IMG/VR virus record: IMGVR_UViG_3300030099_004443
Coordinates: 1 to 20,688 of that record
DNA from: a virus
DNA: 20,688 bases
Strand: one strand, 5' to 3'
In this document: positions 6,033-14,043 of the stretch, in pieces
Position numbering within the stretch: the first letter of the stretch is position 1
How the letters are laid out: each line of letters begins with the position of its first letter
The notes under the pieces: model-generated
Seen by the model: the letters and a program-made list of their open reading frames with translations, nothing else
What the model was told of the DNA's origin: nothing
Database searches by the model: none
Position numbers and translations under genes: made by a program

Positions 6033-8339
6033 TTATGGAGCACCAGGTCCACCTGGATCACTACCACCACCGCCTCGACCGCCACCGCCGCCAGGTCCAC
6101 CGCCAGTACAGTTCAGTACACTAATTACAGTACCATTTACACCAAACTGAGCGGCAACTGTAGCAACCACATTTGCATTACCACCAGTGAATAACGATAT
6201 ACCATAGTTACCAGCAATTAAAGGACTTGTTGCAGCACTGTTTACATATAAGTGGTCACCAACAGCAATTACAACCGCAGTTTGACCAGAGTCTGGTGTT
6301 CTATATACTAACGTATGAGTTGCATTTTGACAGTTTGAAGCAGCAGAGAAAGTTGTGCTTGTTCTTGCTCTATTTTGTATTGGAACAGTAGTGTTATATA
6401 TTGTAGTTGTATTTCTTGAAGTACCAAACGTATGAGTTGTAGTAGTACTTTTAGAAGTTTGTGTTATTGTATTTGTTTGGAATATCGTGTTAGTAGGTGA
6501 CGTAGTAGTAGTAGACGTATTATATGTCGTACCTCTAAGTGTTCCTCTACTTGTGTTTCTAGACGTACCAAATGTAGTAGTAGTGTTTCTACTTTCACCA
6601 GTACTTCTACTTGTTCCAAACGTAGTAGTAGTGTTTCTACTTTCAGTAGTGTTATTACTAGTACCAAATACAGTGCTTGTTGTTCTGCTTTCACCAGTGT
6701 TTCTACTAGTATTAAACGAGCTAGTGTATGTTGTTGTTGTAGCAAACACAGTGTTTGTAGCAAATACAGTTGTGTAAGCAGTTGTTGTGCTTCTACTAGT
6801 ACTAAATGCTGTAATGGTATCAAACACAGTAGTTCTAGAAGTGTTGTAAGATGTACTTGTTCCAAACACAGTAGTTCTAGAAGTATTAAATGTTGTAGCA
6901 GTAGTATACGTAGTAAGTGTAGTTCTTGACTCAGTAGTATTTCTTGAAGTGTTAAACGTTGTTGTAAACGTTGTAACAGTAGTTGTACTAGTGTTGTAAG
7001 CAGTAACTCTACTAGTTGATATAGTTGTTGCTCTACTTGTTGTTGTTGATCTTGTTGTCGTTGTTGATCTGCTTTCTAAAGTACTTCTACTAGTTGATAT
7101 TGTTCTTGTTGTTGTTCTACTGGTAGAAACAGTAGTAGTCCTACTAGTTGTAGTAGATCTTGAAGTTGCAAACGTAGTAGTAAACGTAGTTACAGTAGCG
7201 GTTGTAGTATTAAACACCGTGTTTGTAATAGTTGAAGTATTAAATACCGTATTAGTTGTATATACCGTTGTTGTAGATCTAGACTCAGTAGTGTTTCTGC
7301 TTGTTTGATATACTGTTGTTGTAGCAAACACAGTTGTTGTACTTGTATTGAAAACAGTACTTGTAGAAGTACTTGTGTTAAATGCTGTTATAGTACCATA
7401 TACAGTTATAGTAGCTCTACTAGTCTGTGTTGTTGTACTTGTATTATAAGCTGTAGTAAACGATGTAGTTGTTGATCTAGTAGTATTAAACGTTGTTGTC
7501 GTACTAGTAGATGTGTTATACTCGGTTATTAATGTATTTATAGTATTTCTTACAAATGTAGAAAATGTTGTATTATAAACAGTTGTTGTGTCTCTAGCTG
7601 TACTAGTACTTGTTGTTGTGCTTGTGTTAAACACGGTTGTAGTAGCTCTAGATGTTATTCTACTTGTACTAACTACTGTAGTTGTTGATCTACTAGTACT
7701 AAATGTTGTAGTTGTAGATCTAGTAGTTGTTGTACTAGTATTGTAAGAAGTTGTAAATGATGTATTAAAAGCAGTTATAGTTATAGTATTAGTTATTCTA
7801 CTTGTAGATACAACAGTATTATACACTGTTTGTGTATTTTTACTTGTTAATATAGTTCTAGTTGTAGTTCTGCTAGTTGAAACTGTAGTGTTTCTGTTTG
7901 TTGAAAAGGTTGTTGTGGTTGATCTACTTGTTGCATATGTAGTATCTGTACTTCTAGTTGTATTAAACGTTGTAGTTGTACTAATACTTGTAGGTACTGT
8001 TGTACCAAAGCTAGTTGTAGTTGATGTGTTATATGCTGTAGTAGTAGATCTAGTTGTGTTAAATGTTGTGGTTGTTTCTCTTGAAGTAGAATATACAGTT
8101 GTTGTACTTTTAGATGTATTGTACGCTGTTAATGTAGCTCTAGAAGTACTTATTGTAGTATTTCTGTTAGTTGAAACTACAGTGCTTGTAGCTCTAGATG
8201 TAGAAAACGTAGTAACTCTGCTTGTAGAAAATACAGTGGTAGTCGACCTAGATGTACTAGTCGTCCTATTTGTACTTCTACTAGTGTTAAACGTAGTAGT
8301 AGTATTCCAGAAGTCTATTCTATTCCACAACCACCTCAT
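6033..8339 (-). CDS. Giant Thr-rich repeat protein 2 with C-terminal domain and Gly-rich tail
   Basis: The protein has 768 residues. After a short aromatic N-terminus (MRWLWNRIDFW), residues ~10-663 are the same kind of Thr-rich units as in repeat protein 1, with more Arg (TSRST) and an ESR triplet in place of EQR. A globular region then runs from about 665 to 744, bounded by Cys670 and Cys744 and containing a VGDHLYVNSA strand pair. It resembles small beta domains seen at the ends of adhesins from Bacteroidetes and their phages. The protein ends in a Gly-rich stretch and PGGPGAP, recalling glycine-rich phage tip proteins that contact receptors. I infer a long fibre shaft with a receptor-binding tip. 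It is the first gene of the modification cassette and has an A/T-rich leader without a Shine-Dalgarno sequence. Confidence 0.65.
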   Translation of the reverse strand: MRWLWNRIDFWNTTTTFNTSRSTNRTTSTSRSTTTVFSTSRVTTFSTSRATSTVVSTNRNTTISTSRATLTAYNTSKSTTTVYSTSRETTTTFNTTRSTTTAYNTSTTTSFGTTVPTSISTTTTFNTTRSTDTTYATSRSTTTTFSTNRNTTVSTSRTTTRTILTSKNTQTVYNTVVSTSRITNTITITAFNTSFTTSYNTSTTTTRSTTTTFSTSRSTTTVVSTSRITSRATTTVFNTSTTTSTSTARDTTTVYNTTFSTFVRNTINTLITEYNTSTSTTTTFNTTRSTTTSFTTAYNTSTTTQTSRATITVYGTITAFNTSTSTSTVFNTSTTTVFATTTVYQTSRNTTESRSTTTVYTTNTVFNTSTITNTVFNTTTATVTTFTTTFATSRSTTTSRTTTVSTSRTTTRTISTSRSTLESRSTTTTRSTTTSRATTISTSRVTAYNTSTTTVTTFTTTFNTSRNTTESRTTLTTYTTATTFNTSRTTVFGTSTSYNTSRTTVFDTITAFSTSRSTTTAYTTVFATNTVFATTTTYTSSFNTSRNTGESRTTSTVFGTSNNTTESRNTTTTFGTSRSTGESRNTTTTFGTSRNTSRGTLRGTTYNTSTTTTSPTNTIFQTNTITQTSKSTTTTHTFGTSRNTTTIYNTTVPIQNRARTSTTFSAASNCQNATHTLVYRTPDSGQTAVVIAVGDHLYVNSAATSPLIAGNYGISLFTGGNANVVATVAAQFGVNGTVISVLNCTGGGPGGGGGRGGGGSDPGGPGAP
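6351..8312 (-). repeat. Coding repeat: Thr-rich FNTS/TSRST units
   Basis: This is the repetitive shaft of repeat protein 2. It shares uncommon stretches with repeat protein 1 (NTITITA, ARDTTT, SFTTAYNTSTTT) in a different order, indicating duplication and shuffling between the two genes. Confidence 0.8.
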
Positions 8340-8350
8340 TGAAATTTATT

Positions 8351-8725
8351 TTAAGGTTGAGGATATGAATCAAAAGCCCCAACGTAGTTTATCAATATTT
8401 TATTACTTGCTATAACTAAATATGTCATCGCGGCTATAGCGTTAGCTGTTGTATCAAAGTTTATTGTACTACCACCTGGAGTGTAAGCTTCGCTTTGCAG
8501 TCCAGCCCAACCTAAAGAGTTTACACTTGATGGGTTTGTTATAAGTATAGTTCCACCTTTACCAATTTTAGCAGAATCTAAATTACTAAAAGTAATTGTA
8601 TTAGTAGCATTACCCGCTGTAATACTATAGTTATTTCCTTTTTTATTAAGATCAACAGTGTGTGTATTAGAAGCAGCTGTTATAGCGTGAAAAGGTTGTT
8701 TTATATCTAAGTGAAAAAATGCCAT
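8351..8725 (-). CDS. Small virion/fibre protein
   Basis: This is a 124-residue protein starting MAFFHLDI. I chose the ATG at 8725 rather than the one at 8749, because the latter lies directly beside a stable hairpin. The upstream sequence TAACTATAATTAT also matches the leaders of other genes here. The sequence alternates short beta strands and contains GKGGTILITNPSSV (about 55-68), then GGSTINFDTTANAIAAM and a final NYVGAFD. I recall this pattern from small structural proteins and fibre C-termini of marine phages. It lies between the large fibre gene and repeat protein 2. A virion or fibre-tip role is likely; the exact position is unknown. Confidence 0.6.
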   Translation of the reverse strand: MAFFHLDIKQPFHAITAASNTHTVDLNKKGNNYSITAGNATNTITFSNLDSAKIGKGGTILITNPSSVNSLGWAGLQSEAYTPGGSTINFDTTANAIAAMTYLVIASNKILINYVGAFDSYPQP

Positions 8726-8749
8726 ATAATTATAGTTAAATAAATACAT

Positions 8750-8769
8750 GGCGGCACCGAAGTACCGCC
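8750..8769 (-). terminator. Hairpin with UUCG tetraloop
   Basis: On the minus strand this reads GGCGGUAC-UUCG-GUGCCGCC: eight base pairs including one U-G, closed by the very stable C(UUCG)G loop. It lies between the stop at 8787 and the start at 8725 of adjacent leftward genes. No clear U-run follows, so it may act as an mRNA stabiliser or processing barrier rather than a strong terminator. Confidence 0.55.
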
Positions 8770-8786
8770 CGTATTTTAGTTAGTTA

Positions 8787-10667
8787 TTAAGATGTTGGGT
8801 AAGTTGGAGTTACCGCAGCAGTTCCTTTAACAGATGTAATGAAAACATTTATATCTTCACTAGGTACTGCAACAAAATGGAAAGTCAAATGATTTGTTGA
8901 CGATGATCCATTATTGTCTGTGTGATACTCGCATAATACTCTCTCACCAGTTGTAGCACCAAAGCACTCAACGATAACTTCTTTTGTAGCCAACGAGTGT
9001 GGCACAACAGCTTTTAAAGCCGTAGCATTTAAAGATGAAACATCAATAACAGCTTTAGAATATCTATCAGTTAAGTTATGTGGTGTTATAATCTTATCGT
9101 TAGCTGAACCAGTTATTGACTCTAATGAACTAGCAACTTCTAATATACCAGCTGTACTTTCAGTAGCAGCAACTTCATCACCAGTGTTACTACCACTAAG
9201 AGTTGTAATGCCATCTAGTAAGTTAAGTTCTGTTGTAGTAGCTGTAACGCCATCTAAAATATTTAATTCAGATGCAGTAGCAGTTACACCATCAAGTATA
9301 TTAAGCTCAGCAGCTGTAGAAGTTACACCATCTAAAATGTTTAACTCGGCAGTAGTAGATGTAACACCGTCCATTATGTTAAGTTCAGACGTTGAAGCTG
9401 TTAAACCGTCAAGTTTATCAAACTCAGTTGTTGTTACACCAGTTGCTCTTAAATCTTTAGCATATGTTAAGTCTGCAGTTACACCGGCAAAACCGTCTAA
9501 AACATTAAGTTCAGCAGGAGTTGCAGATATTGTAGCTGTTGGAGCAGCCGCAAATAAAGCAACATGACCAGATAAGTTTGCTAGTGTTACTGTATGATCA
9601 GCACTTAGTACACCTGTTGTTAACTTTAACTCATCGTTAGCGCCACTTAAAGCAGCACCTTCAAATTGTATTGTATTGTTTTCAATAACAGATACAGTTT
9701 CGTTAGATATTGTTTGTGTTCCAGTTACAACTAAGTTACCAGGTATAGTTACTGTATCAGAGTTGTCACCAATTTGTACAGCGTTTGATCCAAAACCACC
9801 AGCTAAAGCTGTTTTTAAGTTTGCAACACTAACATCATCAAATGTTTTACCATCAATATATGCTTTAATAGACTGTTGCGATGCAATGCCAGTAGCACTA
9901 TTAGAAGACATATCGTCTTCATCTAAAAATGCTTTACCATCTAATATGTTAAGCTCTGCAGCAGTAGACGTTACGCCGTCTAATATATTAAGTTCTGCAG
10001 TTGTTGATGTTACTCCATCAAGAATATTTAATTCCGCAGTTGTTGATGTTACACCGTCAAGGATGTTTATTTCAGCAGCTGTAGCAGATATATCTGTTCC
10101 ATTAAAGTTAATAGCATCTAAATAAGCTTTTCCATCAATATATAAGTCTTTCCACTCTTTTGATGAAGAACCTAAATCTTTATCACCATCACTTCCAGGT
10201 ACGAAAGCAGATCCGTTCCATCTTGCTTCACCACCATCAACAGATAATTTAATTATACCGTTGGTAGCAAAATCAATAAATTCGTGATCACTCGCAGATA
10301 AATTTGCTCGACCAACTTTTAATGATGGGTTAATTATAGATGTTATTCCAGTTTGTGCAGGTGTTACAGCGACATCGTCGGCATTGACTGTAATACCCGT
10401 GCCTGCACCTACGGCTAATGCCCCTGATGAAGTAACTGATCCAGTCAAACCAGCGCCACCGTCTACTTGCGTTACGGTACCAGATCCTGTTCCGGTACCT
10501 AAGGTAACAAAAGAACTTCCGTTGTGGAACTTCAAGTTACCTGAGTCGTAAATAAGAGCACCTGCTTCGGCGTTTGCATAACCAGATGCTGCAGCATTTT
10601 CAACTCTAAATCTTATAATCTGACCTTTGTTTTGCAGATCAAGATTACTTAATACAGGTATTGCCAT
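8787..10667 (-). CDS. Large tail-fibre/virion protein with NILDGVT repeats
   Basis: This protein has 626 residues. The N-terminus has short beta segments and a GTGTGSGT linker. Residues ~165-185 carry the DLGSSSKEWKDLYIDG block common in marine phage fibres. Thirteen-residue units of the type (T)AELNILDGVTST occur in two clusters, about 194-244 and 381-487. The C-terminal part has the TAGILEVAS and DKIITPHNLTDRYSK stretches typical of phage tail-fibre shafts. The protein ends in a ~90-residue beta-rich domain. It is an extracellular virion component expected to form trimeric rods. A 36-base leader with repeated GTTATA precedes the ATG. Family recognition is good; the exact place in the virion is not shown. 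Confidence 0.8.
   Translation of the reverse strand: MAIPVLSNLDLQNKGQIIRFRVENAAASGYANAEAGALIYDSGNLKFHNGSSFVTLGTGTGSGTVTQVDGGAGLTGSVTSSGALAVGAGTGITVNADDVAVTPAQTGITSIINPSLKVGRANLSASDHEFIDFATNGIIKLSVDGGEARWNGSAFVPGSDGDKDLGSSSKEWKDLYIDGKAYLDAINFNGTDISATAAEINILDGVTSTTAELNILDGVTSTTAELNILDGVTSTAAELNILDGKAFLDEDDMSSNSATGIASQQSIKAYIDGKTFDDVSVANLKTALAGGFGSNAVQIGDNSDTVTIPGNLVVTGTQTISNETVSVIENNTIQFEGAALSGANDELKLTTGVLSADHTVTLANLSGHVALFAAAPTATISATPAELNVLDGFAGVTADLTYAKDLRATGVTTTEFDKLDGLTASTSELNIMDGVTSTTAELNILDGVTSTAAELNILDGVTATASELNILDGVTATTTELNLLDGITTLSGSNTGDEVAATESTAGILEVASSLESITGSANDKIITPHNLTDRYSKAVIDVSSLNATALKAVVPHSLATKEVIVECFGATTGERVLCEYHTDNNGSSSTNHLTFHFVAVPSEDINVFITSVKGTAAVTPTYPTS
9207..9527 (-). repeat. 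NILDGVT coding repeats, cluster 2
   Basis: About seven 13-residue units of the LDG type, including degenerate copies such as TEFDKLDGLTAST, lie in tandem in the distal half of the fibre protein. The DNA copies are close in sequence and could recombine with cluster 1 at 9936-10088. Confidence 0.75.
9936..10088 (-). repeat. NILDGVT coding repeats, cluster 1
   Basis: Four tandem 13-residue units of the form (T)AELNILDGVTST in the proximal half of the fibre protein, starting after SATAAEI. They are nearly identical at protein level. Confidence 0.8.
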
Positions 10668-10703
10668 AGTTTTTGTTTTTAATTGTTATAGTTATAGTTA
10701 TTT

Positions 10704-11048
10704 TTAGCCAATAAACGCAAAACCTCTTTGCGCTGTATGGAATTCAATTATTAGTTGATTTGCATTTACATATCTTATATCACCTAATATTTCATAATTA
10801 TTATATGTACCACTATCGGATTTTATAGTTACATGCGGTAAATGATCAGCTATATTTAAGTTGTGAGTTACAGTCCACGTAGAGCTTAACGTGTTTTGTG
10901 TAAACTTAAATTTACTTGCATTTTGAGCCACATGATTAGTAAGACTCTGAATAGTATAAGTTTTAGTTGCGCCAGACGAGTCTTGTCCTAATAACTTGTC
11001 GTCATTGGTTAACTGAGAGTCTTGACCGTACCTTGAGATTTTAGGCAT
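10704..11048 (-). CDS. Small virion/fibre-like protein
   Basis: The protein has 114 residues. The N-terminal third (LTNDDKLLGQDSSGATKTYTIQSL) looks like the attachment motif found at the start of many phage fibres. It is followed by a WTVTHNLN strand and a beta-rich end (IRYVNANQLIIEFHTAQRG). I recall the W-x-HNL and NQL-I-F combination from small tail or fibre proteins of marine phages. It lies between the holin and the large fibre gene, two bases after the holin stop. The role is likely structural and is not proven. Confidence 0.6.
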   Translation of the reverse strand: MPKISRYGQDSQLTNDDKLLGQDSSGATKTYTIQSLTNHVAQNASKFKFTQNTLSSTWTVTHNLNIADHLPHVTIKSDSGTYNNYEILGDIRYVNANQLIIEFHTAQRGFAFIG

Positions 11049-11050
11049 AA

Positions 11051-11458
11051 TTAATTATTTTTTTTGTTTCTAAATTTTTCAACGCTTCGTCCGCCGAAAT
11101 AAGCACCAATTGTAGTCATTAAAACTAATTGAAGTAGGTCCACCCATTTGGCCTCTACCTCAAAAGTTAATGATCCACTGTCTATAAATACCATGAGCAC
11201 GGTCGCCACTATTAGGAATATAAGAACGAGAGGACGAACTGAACGCGTTAACCAGTTTCCGTGCTCTAAATCTGCTTTCCACCTTTCGGTTACATTTTTC
11301 TGCATTTCAGCTTCTGCTTGTATAAATATTTGAGCCATCTCTTTTTCAAATGCAGCTTTTTCTTCTTTTGTTTGTATAAACTTGTCTGCTACGCCTGCTA
11401 GTTTTTGAACTATACCACCAGCAGCATCGCCAAGTAGCTTTGTTAATATTTTACTCAT
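11051..11458 (-). CDS. Holin (three-TM/GTA-type family)
   Basis: This 135-residue protein has an amphipathic N-terminal half with a Lys/Glu-rich helix (about 27-60). A WKADLEHGNWLTRSVRP segment (60-75) is the hallmark I recall for the GTA-type 3TM holin family. Two hydrophobic segments follow at about 76-92 and 106-121, then GGRSVEK and a basic tail. Holins insert in the host inner membrane and time lysis by opening it to the endolysin. No endolysin is visible in the window. Its start overlaps the upstream gene as TAATG, and a virion gene follows after two bases. Confidence 0.75.
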   Translation of the reverse strand: MSKILTKLLGDAAGGIVQKLAGVADKFIQTKEEKAAFEKEMAQIFIQAEAEMQKNVTERWKADLEHGNWLTRSVRPLVLIFLIVATVLMVFIDSGSLTFEVEAKWVDLLQLVLMTTIGAYFGGRSVEKFRNKKNN

Positions 11459-11898
11459 TATCTTTCGTTATCATTAATCATATCATCAATGGCTTTATTA
11501 TATACCTTGTCTGTATATGATTTGTTAGTAAAAAATATATTTCTTTCTGAAGTGGGTATATCCTCTTCCCCTAATAAGATTCTGTATATTCTGGATATAA
11601 GTTGACTACATTTAAATGATGTTTTGAATATACTGTATTTAATTGAAGTGCGGTTACGATGTCTCCAAACTTCGATCCAACCGTCTCGTCGAAGTCGCTC
11701 CCAGCGGTTTTTATCCCAACTGTAAGTATAAGAGCCATCTATAAAATTATTACGCGTAAATCGCGATTTGCAATCTAAATAGATTAAAAGTTCTAAGTCA
11801 GCATCCTTTAGGCCATAAGTTTTACAGGCCCATTTACGTACGAGCCTGTAATACTTTAATAAACCAATATCTCTTAAATCAGATGCACTTAGTTTCAT
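11458..11898 (-). CDS. Putative winged-helix DNA-binding protein
   Basis: This 146-residue protein is rich in Arg, Lys and Trp. An initial helical part (LRDIGLLKYYRLVRKWACKT) is followed by DLELLIYLD, then a WDKNRWERLRRDGWIEVWRH segment that could be the recognition helix and wing of a MarR-like fold. The next segment, SIKYSIFKTS, would be the second wing strand. I recall related small proteins beside structural genes in T4-like and marine phages, but no proven role. It overlaps groES by ATGA upstream and the holin by TAATG downstream, so it is part of the chaperonin-lysis transcript. It could regulate late transcription. The assignment is tentative. Confidence 0.5.
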   Translation of the reverse strand: MKLSASDLRDIGLLKYYRLVRKWACKTYGLKDADLELLIYLDCKSRFTRNNFIDGSYTYSWDKNRWERLRRDGWIEVWRHRNRTSIKYSIFKTSFKCSQLISRIYRILLGEEDIPTSERNIFFTNKSYTDKVYNKAIDDMINDNER

Positions 11899-12152
11899 TC
11901 GACTATAACTATATCACCATACTTGATAACATAGTATATACTATTGTCGAAACTAATACCATGACCAGAGTGTTTATTATACCAAACTACATCACCTTCA
12001 TTTACTCCCTCTACTAATTCACCCTTGCTAATTACTTTACCTTTTAGGTATTTATTTTCATTATCCTGATGATCAGCTATAATAAAACCCTTATTTTCTG
12101 GTTCTTTGTTTTTTATTTTATCAACGACTACATAATAACTAACTGCTCTCAT
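11895..12152 (-). CDS. groES: Co-chaperonin GroES-like
   Basis: This 85-residue protein is a little shorter than the usual ~97. An N-terminal strand is followed by a loop holding GFII (22-25), in the position of the hydrophobic tripeptide by which the mobile loop docks on GroEL. Then come KGKVISKG, VNEGDVVWYNKHSG and a terminal strand (KYGDIVIVE), matching the barrel order of GroES. It would cap the chaperonin ring and close the folding chamber. The start lies 14 bases inside the end of groEL, so translation is coupled. The gene order, groEL before groES in the direction of transcription, is the reverse of the usual cellular operon. Confidence 0.82.
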   Translation of the reverse strand: MRAVSYYVVVDKIKNKEPENKGFIIADHQDNENKYLKGKVISKGELVEGVNEGDVVWYNKHSGHGISFDNSIYYVIKYGDIVIVE

Positions 12153-13698
12153 TTGTTCTCATATTAGATATTATACAATCAGCAGACATTACCGTTTTAG
12201 CTACAGACACTGCATTTATTAAAGCTGCTTTAGTTACCAATACTGGATCTATTATACCTGCTTTAACCATATTAACTTTATCACCTGTTACTACATTTAA
12301 ACCTTCACCAAATTTTAATTTACTAGGACACTCTAAGTTAGCGTTCTCTAATATAACATCAAATGGTTTGGTTATAGCCTTCAATAATAAAGCCTCGCCA
12401 TCGTTGTCTGGTACTATAGTTGTCGATGCGTTTAATAAAGCTACACCACCTCCAGCAACAATACCTTCTTGTAAAGCTGCTTTTGTAGCGTATATAGCGT
12501 CTTCAACTCTGTCTCTTTTTTCTTTTAACTCAACTTGTGAGTTAGCTCCAACAAAAACTATACCAACATTACCTGATAATATTGCTATTCTTTCCTTTAA
12601 TTTTTTCTTTATATAAGGGTTTTTGTCTTCTTTTTTAATTAAAGCTTTAACGTGATCTATACGATCTTGCAAAGCCTCTATGTTTTTACTTACTGTTAAT
12701 ACTGTGTTTTTGTTATCAGTAACACATTTAACAGCTTGGCCTAAACAATTTTCGTCTAACAACTCAATATCATCGCCTAATTCTTCATTTATAAGTTTAG
12801 CACCAGTAACAATAGCAAGATCTTCAACAGTATCTTGTTTTGTTGGTCCAAAACCAGGCGCATCAATAATATTAAGTTTTATATTCCCTTTTACGTGATT
12901 AGCTATTAGTGCTGACTTAGGTGAGTCTTCTACTTTACCAACAATAACTAAAGGTCTTTTTTGTTTAATAACATATTCTAATATGTTCTGTATACTTCGT
13001 ATAGTTCTTATAGGTGAATATGATATTAATATATAAGGATTATCTAGTTCAGATAATTCTCTGTCTTTATCAGTTATTAGGTAGTTTGATTGTAGAGCTG
13101 AATTTATTTGCACACCATCAACTACATCAGCATAGGTTTTTTCGGTTTGTGAGTCTTCAAATAAAACTACACCGTCTTTACCTACTTTATTATACGCGTC
13201 AGCTATTATACTACCAAGCTCTTTGTCATTGTTGCAGCTAATAGAAGCTACATTGTTTAACATTTTGCCTGATACATTTTTTGCATGTTTTTGTAAGAAT
13301 TTAACTACTTTATCACATGCTGACTCAATACCTTCTTTTATTTGTCTTTGTGTTAAGTCACTATTTAGCATCTCGTGTAAAAGTGATTGAGCAAGTACGG
13401 TAGCTGTTGTTGTACCGTCACCTGCTTCTTTCACCGTGTTCTTTGCAGCTTCTTTTATAAGCGTTGCGCCTATATTTTCAACCGGATCATATAAGACAAC
13501 AGATTCAGCTACTGTTACACCGTCTTTTGTAATCACCGGTTTGCCCATTGCGTCTTCGTATATTACACAACGGCCTGAAGCTCCTAATGTAGATTTAACT
13601 GCCGTAGCTAGTTTATCTACTCCACTTATTATTCTATTTTTGCCGTCATCACCAAAGTTAAGATCTTTGACGATCTGGCTAGGTTGATTATATTCCAT
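12139..13698 (-). CDS. groEL: Phage chaperonin GroEL
   Basis: This is a 519-residue group I chaperonin. Nucleotide-site motifs are intact: TLGASGR (37-43), ITKDG (56-60), DGTTT (94-98), the ATPase Asp in VEDA (D400) and VAGGG (414-418). The apical domain spans about 180-370. The protein ends in NMRTNESS and lacks the Gly-Gly-Met tail of cellular GroEL, which lines the cavity floor. The phage-type TLGASGR replaces the usual TLGPKGR. With the adjacent groES it should form a complete folding machine, probably for capsid or the large fibre proteins encoded downstream on the same strand. The leader is A/T only, and no Shine-Dalgarno sequence is visible. Confidence 0.96.
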   Translation of the reverse strand: MEYNQPSQIVKDLNFGDDGKNRIISGVDKLATAVKSTLGASGRCVIYEDAMGKPVITKDGVTVAESVVLYDPVENIGATLIKEAAKNTVKEAGDGTTTATVLAQSLLHEMLNSDLTQRQIKEGIESACDKVVKFLQKHAKNVSGKMLNNVASISCNNDKELGSIIADAYNKVGKDGVVLFEDSQTEKTYADVVDGVQINSALQSNYLITDKDRELSELDNPYILISYSPIRTIRSIQNILEYVIKQKRPLVIVGKVEDSPKSALIANHVKGNIKLNIIDAPGFGPTKQDTVEDLAIVTGAKLINEELGDDIELLDENCLGQAVKCVTDNKNTVLTVSKNIEALQDRIDHVKALIKKEDKNPYIKKKLKERIAILSGNVGIVFVGANSQVELKEKRDRVEDAIYATKAALQEGIVAGGGVALLNASTTIVPDNDGEALLLKAITKPFDVILENANLECPSKLKFGEGLNVVTGDKVNMVKAGIIDPVLVTKAALINAVSVAKTVMSADCIISNMRTNESS

Positions 13699-13719
13699 TT
13701 AATTAAATTTTATTAGTAC

Positions 13720-14010
13720 CTATTTAAATTCCTTAACTACCTTAGGTCCTTTTAAAAAGTCTAACCTTTTAGTGTAATGCTCGATGCTACCATCAATAGC
13801 AGCTTCAGCAGACTCTATAGTTTCTCTTCTTGTAACATCGTTCCAGACATCATCCATGTCTTTATACTCTGTTTGGTAGAAACCATTAGGTAATTGAACT
13901 ATTCTCCAGTTTTTCTTTTCTACAAGGTGTTTCCAAAAGTTTTTGGTTTCCTCGGTTACTTGTGGGTTGGAGTTACCCCAAGTGTTGGATTTGTAATAAA
14001 AATACGTCAT
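13720..14010 (-). CDS. Hypothetical small protein
   Basis: This 96-residue protein has an aromatic N-terminus (MTYFYYKSNTW). A mixed region contains FWKHLVEKKNWRIVQLPNGFYQTEY, and the second half is helical and charged (ETIESAEAAIDGSIEHY). No membrane segment or catalytic motif is visible and I do not recognise a family. It is the second gene of the leftward transcript, 21 bases before the groEL start. The coherent reading frame and tight spacing support a real gene. Confidence 0.6.
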   Translation of the reverse strand: MTYFYYKSNTWGNSNPQVTEETKNFWKHLVEKKNWRIVQLPNGFYQTEYKDMDDVWNDVTRRETIESAEAAIDGSIEHYTKRLDFLKGPKVVKEFK

Positions 14011-14043
14011 TATTTTGGTTTTTATTAGGTTGCAGAGGACTAG

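Noticed and set aside
2943-8312. CRISPR array or non-coding satellite
   Set aside because: Repeats are in frame, vary at synonymous sites, have no unique spacers and encode a continuous protein.
6464-8415. Frames on either strand overlapping repeat protein 2
   Set aside because: They are low-complexity shadows of the same repeat; the Thr-rich leftward frame is longer and has an N-terminal start, a C-terminal domain and coupled neighbours.
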